64,000 bases of DNA. Origin: Aurantiochytrium sp. KH105. Taxonomy: Eukaryota; Sar; Bigyra; Thraustochytrida; Thraustochytriidae. The translations under genes and the position numbers were made by a program. The notes under the pieces are model-generated. The model ran no database searches and was not told the DNA's origin. It worked only from the letters and a program-made list of their open reading frames with translations. This document shows positions 30,238-39,605 of the stretch, one piece after another (position 1 is the stretch's first letter; each line of letters begins with the position of its first letter). The stretch covers positions 1 through 64,000 of the forward strand of contig BGKB01000222.1 of assembly GCA_003116975.1 (NCBI GenBank), written 5' to 3'.

Positions 30238-31356
30238 TGTCATGCCATAATGTGCAGTTCAACACCTCTGTATACCACCCACCTCAACAGGCGAAATGAG
30301 TTCATGGTGACGCGATCATGCTCTCAGCGCCATGCGCGTGATCGCGCTTTGCATTAATTTTATGGCACGTGCTGCCTTCATGACGCGTTCCTGCGCACAA
30401 GACGTAGGCTATACGGGAATTTTCTCTTCTACTTTTCCTCTCTTCTCGACATTACCTCTACACTACCAAGTCATCGTTCCAGCATACACGTCGCCATCGA
30501 TTTGGGCCAAATCGTCGCAGCAAGATGTGGAAAGACGAACCAGAAATCTCGCTGTCCCACCAGATCCACAAATTTCGACATGTGGATTGATCGCCACATT
30601 CCCAAAAATCAACGATGGCTCAGTGTCTGCCTCGTTAACGTCTTCACCATCCCCGTTTCCCGTGCGTGCGTACCCACCCCATGCGAGTGACTGCCTGCCA
30701 GAGACTGGCAATGGGATAAACCGTCAACGGACAAACTTCTAGCGTCCTCATTCTCGCTTCCCGCCGCCTGCCTCTCTCTCCACTGTCATCTAATTTCCCC
30801 AACAAATATCTCCACTTTCTCTTTTTGCTCCACCTCGCACCGCCTACGCCACTACACTTTCCCCCCACTGCCTCCACTAACGTCGCGGTAGGTCGGAGCT
30901 TTTCCGCCTTTCCCCCGCGCGGACTGCAGTGGCCGCGGTCGCGCGGGCGGCGCAGTGGCGGCGCGGGGGCGGGTCGCACTGGGCCCTGTTCTCGGCGCGT
31001 TTCGCCCCACGTGAAAACACGGATGAAAACAAAACAAAACGAGGCAAATCAGGCGGCAGGCAAAAGCGAGAGCTCGGGAGCAGGAGACGCACGCAGGCGC
31101 GCGCAGACGGCAGCCAGGCAAGCAGCCGCGCGGCAGAGTCCTAGCGAGGTCTGCGGAGCGCCCTCCCTCCTGCCGCCCGCATCCCGACCGGCCAGGCGGC
31201 AGGTGCCTCCTCTGGTTTTCTCAGGGCGGTCGCCAGCGTGCAAACCAACGTGGCTTCGCGTGGAGCCTGCGTGTGTACGTGCGTGAGGTTGGGAGCAAGC
31301 GCTGACGAGGGTCCGGTTGCGGTCGCCGGCAACAACAACAAAAAGAAGAAGGCACC
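30238..31356. other. spacer upstream of SSNA1
   Basis: No supported gene. The first half is of mixed composition with short frames on both strands that I could not assign. The second half (30890-31350) is GC-rich and likely the SSNA1 promoter/5' UTR. Confidence 0.4.
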
Positions 31357-31831
31357 ATGGCACAGCAGGGCGCTTCGCTGCAAAACTACAATAATGAGCT
31401 CGTGAAATGTAAGTGCGCTCGCTGGACAGGGCTCGCTCGGGTCGGGCGACCCGTTAGGCTCTGGACGAGGAATACCGAGACAAATGACAAAGATATACTA
31501 ACGCCGTCCTTTTGCTTGTACTTGGTCTTACCTTCCTTCATAAACAGGTATCGAGGATTTGCGTAGCAAGAGGGAAGAGGTAAACCGCCAGATTCTCAAG
31601 GACGAAGAGCAAAAGGCAACGATCCAAAAGGACCTGAGTATTCTTACCGATCGTCTGTCCAAAGTAAACGAGTCTCTGGCCAAACACGTCCAGGCTCGCA
31701 AGGAGTACGACACGACCATCCAAGAGACCGAAGCGGCATACATGAAGATTCTCGAGTCCTCGCAGACCCTGCTCAACGTTCTCAAGCGCGAGTCGATCAA
31801 CTTGCAAAAGAAGAAGCAGAGCTCGAACTAA
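31357..31831 (+). CDS. SSNA1: SSNA1/NA14/DIP13 microtubule-associated centriolar protein
   Basis: Exon 1 is 31357-31408 and exon 2 is 31548-31831, giving 111 aa. The 139-base intron starts 'gtaagt' and ends 'taaacag', phase 1. The spliced protein begins '[20 protein letters not shown]' and contains '[20 protein letters not shown]' and '[13 protein letters not shown]'. These are near-identical to animal SSNA1 and algal DIP13. It is one long coiled coil that self-assembles and nucleates or branches microtubules at centrioles and basal bodies. Length matches the family (about 110-120 aa). It is very highly conserved, so the call is firm. Confidence 0.97.
31409..31547 (+). other. intron of the SSNA1 gene
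   Basis: GT-AG, 139 bases, phase 1. It interrupts the Cys codon in 'LVKCIEDL'. Confidence 0.92.
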
Positions 31832-32518
31832 TTTTGCACGCTCCACTATGTGTTGCGTGGCAATCGCGAGTGCCTTAGAAGAAGCAAGAGGGTGCGAGCG
31901 AGGCAAACACGCGCCCCGCGCCCCGAATGCTCACTCGCGTGAACGTTGAAAAGGATTGTGGGTCAATCAACGTGGGATGGCCTGCAATGCAAACGCATGT
32001 GCATGCTCAAACATATGGAGGGTGAAAGTCGGTGGGCAAGGGCTTTGCTAGCGCGACTGGCTTGATCATGCGCATGTCTTTCTGTTTGCTTTGAGTTGCT
32101 CAGGAGAAAACAAAGGAGGGGGACGTGAAAAAAAAAGTAAGAACCTTGCATTGAAGAGCTAGCTAGCGTCGCCTGCGCACACGCTTGTCTGGCAGACCGA
32201 CCATCTATCTAATCTATAGGAAATTCAGTCAGTTAGGAGAAAAAACAGCCGGCGAGCTGTTCGACGTCCTGAAGCGGAAAAACAAAAACAAGAAGCATTT
32301 CGGAATTTGTGTGACTCTTTTTTCTTTTCTTTTTTTCTTCTTTTTCGCTTCCTTCCACATTTTCGTGCGACCGACGAAACTGTGCCACTCACTTGGCCAG
32401 AATTTCTACAATCAAAAGGTATCTGCCTTGCATTGACCCTGACAACGCCAGCATGAACGCGCTCTGTGACCTCGAACAAAGTCCAAACAGAAGACATTTC
32501 AAATCATTTGTATAACAT
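31832..32518. other. convergent 3' spacer
   Basis: Lies between SSNA1 (+) and the redox fusion gene (-). It contains T-rich runs near 32318-32352. No gene is seen. Confidence 0.45.
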
Positions 32519-35083
32519 TCACAAGAGCTGAAAGCTACGTGCATACCACGCCAACACACCGCGGGTCTTGGACTTCAATCGAGGGGCCAAAATTGTAGGG
32601 TCAACAGGTCGAAAGGTGACGGTGTAGCGGCTTCCGCGCGTCATTTTAAGAGGAATCGAATGGCACAAGCTTGTCCACTCGGTGATAAGGCTCCGCGGCT
32701 TGACCACTTGCAATGGTTCGGACACTACGACCGCACCAGCTTGCGAGCGCAATTCAATTTCCAGTTGCGGGTTCACAGCGTCTTCCTGGCCGCCCCACAT
32801 GAGTCCCACAATCTTGAGGTACGTTGCGTTCGAGGTGACGTGTCGCCACTGCTCCACACGAGTAGCCGCTGCGGAGAGGCCTTGCTTGGCGTGCCAGCCA
32901 TAGGCCATGGTGGATGGTGCCTTTTGCATATGCACGCGCGTTCTGAACTCGTTCATTTGCCCTGTTGGCTTGACGCGACGCGCATCAACAAATTTGACGA
33001 GTCGCACCCATTTGATACATGTGCACCCATACCAGTTGGGCACCACAAGACGAATGGGAAATCCATGGTCAGGCGGAAGCGGCTCACCATTGAGCTCCGT
33101 GGCAAAGAACATCCCCGTGCTCATAACCTGATCCCACGTAAAAACCCAGCTTGCCCCCTTCGCGCCACCTGCGGTCTTGATGTGCTCGTCGTAGCCCTCG
33201 ACAAGAATGGCGCGGCCGTCGGAAGCAGTGCCGGCCGCAGGAAGGTAATCGTTCAAGAGGTCACGTACCCTGACGCCACGAGTCCACTGTGCTTGTGATA
33301 AAAGGCCAAAGTGCCACACGCGCGTGTTTCCCGAGCACTCCATGACGCCAGTGCCTACGTGCGATCCAACGTCGTGAATCTCCTGAGCCGAGAAAGTGTG
33401 GAGAATTTGACCACTAACAGACTGCACTTGCACCTTCCACGTCTCCCTCGAAAGCGCCATGGCATCCAGTGTACCAGGGAGTCCGGTCCGGATGTAAAAG
33501 GCCGACGCAGGGGTGGTCTGCAAGAGCGGGGGCGTGAGAAGGGCGAGGTCGACAGAGAGTCGCATGGCTAGCTCTGAGCTATGGGGGATTCCAAAGGTTT
33601 TGCTCCGGCCACGAGCATATTTTTCCGAAAAAGGAGCCACAGCGTCAAGTTCCCACTCGCCCTCCCGTGCAAGCTGTGTGGGAGGGCCAAAACACGGTTC
33701 GCCTTGCACAGGTTGACGAAATACGCGTCGCTTGAGCCCGAGGGAGTCTGTCTCGTCCACATCTTCAACACCGTCATCAAGAGGCGCAGACGGCACGATC
33801 TCTCCTGCACGAATGGTGCCGATTCGGTACATGCGCGTCGTTTCGATCGCTACATCTGAATGGCCCTGTTCATCGAATGTTTCCGTAGCATTGTATCCAA
33901 GATACGGTAACATGATCTCTTTCCCGCCAGGATGAAAATCAAGCCAACGCGTCACGTCGAGCACATCGCGACCGAGAACAATCCATGCGTCATGTGCGCT
34001 TTGGTGCTTTGCGACCTCTGCAGCCGAAAAAAGTGCACCTGCAGGAGGCTCGCGTTGACCTGAAGCGTGGGAGAGCGCCCCATTGGAGCTGCTCGTCGCT
34101 TCGTGCACATTAGCGAGGTTACTTTTGGATCCGTGCTGAGACGGCGTTGCAGCTTCTGCAGCGGCGTGCCGCGCAGCGAGTTCGTCCAGAGAAGGACCAA
34201 AGTGACCGTACCCAGTCTCTTGCACTTGACCCATGTAGACTGTAGTAGCAGTTCCGAGCACAAGAACGAACGCGAGAACACGTAAATGGCGACGGCCCCA
34301 CGTCTTTATGGACGCAGCTGCACGAAAAAGAATGCGTGGCATCAAACTCCACAGTCCGCCAACGAGGAAAAACCAGGTGCCCACAAATTTTTGCGGGACG
34401 AGGAGCAAAAGTGCATTGGCAAAGGGATCTGTGTACCCTGAAAGGAATGCAAAGTTGCTTGCAAACGTGGTGTGGTGGACATTGTGATGTGCGTGGGAGA
34501 CAAAGAGCAGATTCAAGAGCGAGGCGGACGCCCACGTCTCGCTCACGTGCGAGTACCAGTGGCCCACGTATGCAAGCTCAAAGAAGGCAGAGATGGCGAG
34601 CGTGCACCAGCGCAGACGAGCATTGGTGCTCGAGGCTGCGAGAAGCACCAATGGAAGGAGAAAGCAGAGCGGCGGAGCAGACAGCTTGGTTGGGTCAATG
34701 TGATGCTCCTGGAAGGAGTCCGCACTTTGACGAAGAATGGGCCATCGATGGAGCACCTCTGGATTATCCAACACGACATGAGAGATGGCGCTGCCCAAAT
34801 CGCCCCATAGATATGCAAAGATAATTGGAAGTGCCATTGTCCACCACCACGACGCGTGTTCTACGGGGACCTTTTCCTTGTTTGCGCGCTGCAAACGCTG
34901 CATGTGGAGATCTTGCCAGTCTCGAACGACGAGAACAGCAAGGTAGAGCAGGATTCCGGCCGTGGTGAAGTCCAGAAACCCGCCTACAAGATCCGAGAAC
35001 GAGAAACCCCAATGTGGACGGGCCTCGCTACCTTGAGCGGCATCTTGATTCGAACCATCACAAGATATACTGTCTGCATCCAC
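32519..35083 (-). CDS. lipid desaturase - cytochrome b5 - molybdopterin oxidoreductase fusion protein
   Basis: 854 aa, one uninterrupted frame. Module 1 (~30-285) is a polytopic membrane domain of the TMEM189/CarF/FAD4 lipid-desaturase family. Its metal-binding histidines are complete: H102 ('SAISH'), 'FQEHHIDPT' (H127, H128), 'HWYSH' (H175, H179) and 'HHNVHH' (H200, H203, H204). Module 2 (~355-425) is cytochrome b5 with heme ligands H384 ('HPGG') and H408. Module 3 (~470-700) is a sulfite-oxidase-type Mo-cofactor domain with ligand C583 ('MECSGNTR'), 'DHGFPIRLVVP' and 'KWVRLV'. The Mo-co dimerisation domain spans ~707-850. Modules 2-3 repeat the order of animal sulfite oxidase. I infer electrons pass from Mo through heme to the di-metal desaturase. 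Substrates (plasmanyl lipid, phosphatidylglycerol or other) are unknown. The usual 'RNH' of sulfite oxidase reads 'RTG' here, so sulfite may not be the donor. Confidence 0.88.
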   Translation of the reverse strand: MDADSISCDGSNQDAAQGSEARPHWGFSFSDLVGGFLDFTTAGILLYLAVLVVRDWQDLHMQRLQRANKEKVPVEHASWWWTMALPIIFAYLWGDLGSAISHVVLDNPEVLHRWPILRQSADSFQEHHIDPTKLSAPPLCFLLPLVLLAASSTNARLRWCTLAISAFFELAYVGHWYSHVSETWASASLLNLLFVSHAHHNVHHTTFASNFAFLSGYTDPFANALLLLVPQKFVGTWFFLVGGLWSLMPRILFRAAASIKTWGRRHLRVLAFVLVLGTATTVYMGQVQETGYGHFGPSLDELAARHAAAEAATPSQHGSKSNLANVHEATSSSNGALSHASGQREPPAGALFSAAEVAKHQSAHDAWIVLGRDVLDVTRWLDFHPGGKEIMLPYLGYNATETFDEQGHSDVAIETTRMYRIGTIRAGEIVPSAPLDDGVEDVDETDSLGLKRRVFRQPVQGEPCFGPPTQLAREGEWELDAVAPFSEKYARGRSKTFGIPHSSELAMRLSVDLALLTPPLLQTTPASAFYIRTGLPGTLDAMALSRETWKVQVQSVSGQILHTFSAQEIHDVGSHVGTGVMECSGNTRVWHFGLLSQAQWTRGVRVRDLLNDYLPAAGTASDGRAILVEGYDEHIKTAGGAKGASWVFTWDQVMSTGMFFATELNGEPLPPDHGFPIRLVVPNWYGCTCIKWVRLVKFVDARRVKPTGQMNEFRTRVHMQKAPSTMAYGWHAKQGLSAAATRVEQWRHVTSNATYLKIVGLMWGGQEDAVNPQLEIELRSQAGAVVVSEPLQVVKPRSLITEWTSLCHSIPLKMTRGSRYTVTFRPVDPTILAPRLKSKTRGVLAWYARSFQLL

Positions 35084-36237
35084 GGAAAGTGACGTCAGCG
35101 AGTCCGCGCGGGAAGGGTCCGAGAGTTGATCGCTGCGCTGGGGCGGGAAGTCATCGTCGGGTTGCCATACGCAACATGGGTCTCCAAGCTCTATTCCATT
35201 CGTCTCGCCATCGCCATCGGAGTCACGTCCACAAAGGCACTCCGACCTGTGAGTTCGTCAACAACAACAACAAAAAACAACAACAGCGGCAACAATAACA
35301 ACAGCAACAGCAAAAAGGAGGAAGGAATGTGCCGTAGCCCGGTTTGTGGTTGGTTAGATGAATCATTTGTTTGTCTGGCTGGTTGGTCTGTCTGTCTGTC
35401 CAACGATCATTGTTTATCATCGTTCTCGTCGTCACCCTGACAACATCATAGGTCGACGTACCATTGCCCATCGCAAGCAAGGAAGTCAATGCCAAAGGGA
35501 GACAAGGGTCCGCCCCCCACGCCCTCGCTATGGCCTGCTGCTGGGAAAGCTCTTCCGTTTGGGATACGTAGCGCGTTCACCGGAAACCCGAGCGCGGTCG
35601 GGCCCTCGGTGGCGACCTTGGCCATGACAAAGACAAGGGCCGTGGCGCGGGCGGCCGGCGAGGTTGCACGGCGTCTCCGCTGGCGCAACAGCTGCGCGCG
35701 CTGCGCACATCCCCTCTCATCTTTGCCCATGGTGTCTTGTCTTTCTTGCACAGGACGTGAAGGTTTTGCTGGCGCTTGCTTGCCCGGCGCGCCGCGTGAC
35801 GGCAAAATATGTCCGATTGAGCGTCCCGCAAGTAGGAAGGAGGTTCGCTCTCACCTTTGTGCTGTGACGATCTTTGTTGCAAATGATGACGAGGGTGGCA
35901 TTGGCGCGAAGAGACAAAGAGAGAGAGAGAGACGGACGGACGGACGGACGAACGGACGACGAAGCCCAATTATTGTTTTTCTTAACTAAAAACACAATCA
36001 AAGTCTGCGTATCGAGAGTTGGTGGCCAATTCTTGAGCGAACTTGTCATGGTTCCGCGTTTTGTTGTGGCTCGGGTTTCGGCGTGGCCAAGAAGACGAAT
36101 TGGAGGACCGCAAATCATGGTGACAAAAAGTAAACATGAGCTTGATAAGAGAGAAATGAAAAAAAATATAAAGGACAGGGTCATGAGGGCAGTCAGGGTT
36201 CAGAATTTCGTAGCCATGTTTTTTGATTTTTGGTTCG
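35084..36237. other. spacer with microsatellites and unassigned splice-like signals
   Basis: Lies between two minus-strand genes. It contains AAC/CAG-rich runs (35260-35315), TGTC and GAGA/GGAC runs (35385-35400, 35920-35955), and an open frame starting at ATG 35489. A 'gtgagt' at 35249, 'catcatag' at 35452 and 'cttgcacag' at 35754 resemble splice sites. No combination gave a protein I recognise. It may contain a small spliced plus-strand gene or only the 5' region of the redox fusion gene. Confidence 0.35.
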
Positions 36238-38191
36238 CTAGCGATTCGCACGTCGCATTGCTGCGCGGGTCTCGCCGAGAATACTGTTTTCTCGCTCGAC
36301 AACCTCCTCGAGCGAGGGCATGGCCATGAGGTTTGGGTACAGGTGACTGACATTTTGGAAACATGTATGCACGGTGTCACCGACGATCTTGTACTTGGAG
36401 CGAGCAATCATGGGTTTGCCTTTATAGGTATTCCCAAAGGATTGCCAGACGAGCTCACCACGCTCCATCAGCATGGGGATAACGTGGACAACGACCATCC
36501 AAAACTGTAGTGGGTGCAAAAACTTTAGCGTTGGACTCCCTGTCACGGCACCCTCAAGAATTGTTCGTGCAGTGTGGTCAGAGGAGATGTACATGAAGGT
36601 ATTGAGGCAGAATATATTTCTGCCGACCGGGTGCGACGGAACGAGGTCAGCGTCTGGAAGGAGGAAAGAGCGTGCAAAGCGCGGGTCTCTCAGATTGACA
36701 GGAAGTCGCGTGACTCTGTCGTCAAAAATGCCTTCAGTCCGTGTTTGATTCGCGATGCCCATGAGACCAAGGAAATGGTGCGGGCGAAAGTACTTTGTCA
36801 TGACGCGAAGGCCTGCAGCGCGTAATGTCAAAGGGATGTGGTCGAGGCGCAAGATGTCTGGGACGCGTTCGATGGAGGGAATGGCTTCGTCCTGAATGGA
36901 CTCGTCGAATTCGCAGAGAGAGATGCCCATCGTCTCACACGCCATGACGACGAGGTTTGGATTTTGCGACCATTCGGTTCTGTTTGCAGGCACGGCGTTT
37001 GGGTCAATCCGCATGCTGGTGTTTACGCCAGCCTCGCTGCAGCTCATTCCGTCTTCGCTACTGCTCACGCTGCCCGCAAAGGGGCTCGGGGCAGCAGCAC
37101 TTCGTGCTCCGGACTGAGCTCGTTTCCGCTTCGAGTCTCTGGGGTCGGCGATTTCCGCATCCGCGATCGAATATTCGGCCTTGAGCGGAGATGGCGAGGT
37201 GGGGTGAGACAGTGGCGTTGTTGCCGTCTCGTTGAGGTTATAGCCAGAAAGTATGGGCAGAGGCGGAGGCGGGCCCGGGATGGGCGGGGGCGCGACGCCA
37301 CCAGGTGCATGATAAGCGTGAGGAAATTGAGGGTGTGGAGGATGAGGAGGATGTTGTTGATGAAGAGCAGGAGGAGGGGCAGCGCGAGGGGCATTCGGTC
37401 GAATATGCGGACCGTTGCCGTCGGAAGTACCCGCGGCGTGGTTTTGCTGCCGAGGGCGCGCAGCGCTGGTGTTGCGACGGGACTTGCGCATGTTTTCCGG
37501 AAGTCGAAGGTTTTCGTGGTAGCCCTGGCCTCGGAAACCGTGCTGGCCAATGTTTATCGGGTCCCCCTTGGCCGTGGTTCGATCTGCAAAACAGGGCCAT
37601 ACATTTTGTCTGCGCAGCTCGACCAAGACGGCGGCCTCGACCTCGCGAAGAAAGGGTTTTCGCCCGTCGGTGCCAGTACAGTGTGCTGTGATGGTTTTCC
37701 GAAAGGCCTCCTCGGGGCGTTTGAGCTGACCTTGGCGCGTCTCAAGCCACTTGGTAAAGCACGGTTTGGTGAGGATTCCGCTTGCGTTGACGTAGACTTC
37801 GCCGGTGTGAAGATTGCGAAAAAAAGCGCAAAACTCCATGAAGACGTCGAGCGAGCTGTTTTCGCCGCTCGGGCGATAGGGGCTTGGCGCGCGTTCCCAG
37901 AGAGGGCTATGCCAAGGGTTGTGGTTGTGCGGAGATTCGCCAGGTCTGCCTGCGTAAGCGTTCGTCGAGCCATGCGCAAACATGGGCTGCGCGAAGCCGC
38001 GGTAGGGAGGGTTTGGGGGCACGGATGTCAGCGGTGCGTCCAGCATGGGCGGCATACCCATGGTGCCTGCGAGGGAGTCTGCGTCGACGGAGGTGTCCCA
38101 GGGGAACTCGAAGTTTTCGGCGACTTCGTATCTGTCGCCGAGATGCGCATACGATTCTGGCGTGCTCTTTTCGCTTTGGGCGTTGTTGTTG

Positions 38192-38232
<41 letters not shown>

Positions 38233-38703
38233 CATTGGGTTTGCAAAATGGAGATTTTGTTGACGGAAGGCGGGCTCCTCCTGCCGAAGCAAGATGGGCG
38301 AGGCTGGCGGGTGTCGCGGCGACGGTGGCAAATACTGCTGGTGCTGCTGGTGCGAATGCTGCTGCTGCTGCTGCATCGTCACTGGTCTTGGCGCCGACAG
38401 AGGCGGCGGCGGCGGCAGCGGTCGCGGCGGCAGTGGCAGCGGTGGTGGCGGCAGCGTCGACGCCGTTTGCGGAAACTGCGACGTCACAGCGCTCCTCTGT
38501 CGGCCGCCGCCATCATCGCGCGTGGCGCTCTCTTCCCGCGCGCTTCCTCCTCCAGCTGCTGCTGCTGCCGCTGACGACGCACCTGCTGCTGCTGCCGCTG
38601 CGGCGCCTCTTCCTCCGGGCGCCCTGCCTTCCAGGGCCCGCTGCGGCGCCTCCGCCTCCTCTCTCGCGCCTGCGTACGGGCCCTGCTTGCCCCGCGCCCA
38701 CGC
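36238..38703 (-). CDS. unknown regulator-like protein with many homopolymer tracts
   Basis: 821 aa if started at the ATG at 38703 ('MAWARGKQGP'). The frame stays open to 38907 (889 aa) through a 14-Arg run, and a later ATG at 38373 starts 'MQQQQQHSHQQHQQ'. The first ~180 residues are Ala-, Pro- and Gln-rich; poly-Ser/Asn follows (GCT/GTT repeats at 38180-38235). Two parts look folded. One spans ~350-470 (long-form numbering) with 'FMEFCAFFRNLHTGEVYVNA' and 'CFTKWLETRQGQLKRPEEAF'. The other spans ~665-889 and includes 'LRVMTKYFRPHHFLGLMG', 'QFWMVVVHVIPMLMERGELV' and 'IVGDTVHTCFQNVSHLYPNL'. No family is recognised. Gln/Ser/Asn tracts with two globular blocks suggest a transcriptional or RNA regulator; that is a guess. 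Confidence 0.7.
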
Positions 38704-39228
38704 CATCCGCGCGCGGCCGCGAGCCCTTTCTTGGTTTGTTGTTTCCTCTCTGCTCGCCTCCTTCCTTCCCTCCCTTCTGCTCCTCGCGCGCCGTCTCCTC
38801 AGGCTCCTCCTCCTCGCTCTCGTTCTCGTTGTTGGTCTTCTTCTTCTCCTTCTCCTCCTCCTTCTTCTTCTTCGCGCCGCTCTTCCACCCTTCGCCCCGC
38901 CCGCCAATCAGGAGCTCCTGCGCCCGCTCCCGCTCCCGCGCCTTACCCGCGCCCTCCTCGTCCTCCTCCCCGCCGCTCTCGCGCGAAAGGGTTCCTCTAC
39001 GACCCGGAAGAGCAGAGCAGAGCAGAGCAAGCAGACCCGGAAGAGCAGAGCGGAGCAGAGCCGAGACGGACGAGACGGCCGAGCCGAGCCGAGACGAGGC
39101 AGACGAAGTCGGCCGGGCTCGGGCGCGGGGCCTGGCCGCGAGGCCGCTCCCCTTCCGCGCCCGAGCCGCCCCGCCTGGACGGGCGAGATTGATGCGGGCG
39201 ATGTCGAGCCCCGATGTCGAGCCCCAGG

Positions 39229-39259
<31 letters not shown>

Positions 39260-39574
39260 CGAGGGCGCCTGGAGCTCGCAGACGGACGCTCGCGTGCTCG
39301 CTCGAGCGAGCGCCTTGCGCGCGTGCGTGCGTGCGTGCGTGCGTGCGCGCGTGCGCGGCAGGGATGCACGCTGCGCTGAGATTGGATGTACGTACGGGGG
39401 CAGGCGCGGGTCCCCGCGTCGCAGTGGCCGGGGGAGCTGAGCTAAGCTTTGCACAAGGGTCTTGGGAACGCGGCGAGGCTCCGCTGCCGCTGCCTGCGAA
39501 CCTGCCCCGACTCGGCTAACCTTGCCTTGCGTTGCCTTGCGTTGCCTTGCGTTGCCTTGCGTGCGTGCAGCTGT

Positions 39575-39605
<31 letters not shown>

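Noticed and set aside
30332..30742. short frames on both strands near 30.3-30.7 kb
   Set aside because: Neither shows a domain, good start context or splice partner; left as spacer.
36838..38574. 578-codon plus-strand frame
   Set aside because: Exact shadow of the minus-strand gene at 36238-38703, whose frame has structured, non-repetitive blocks.
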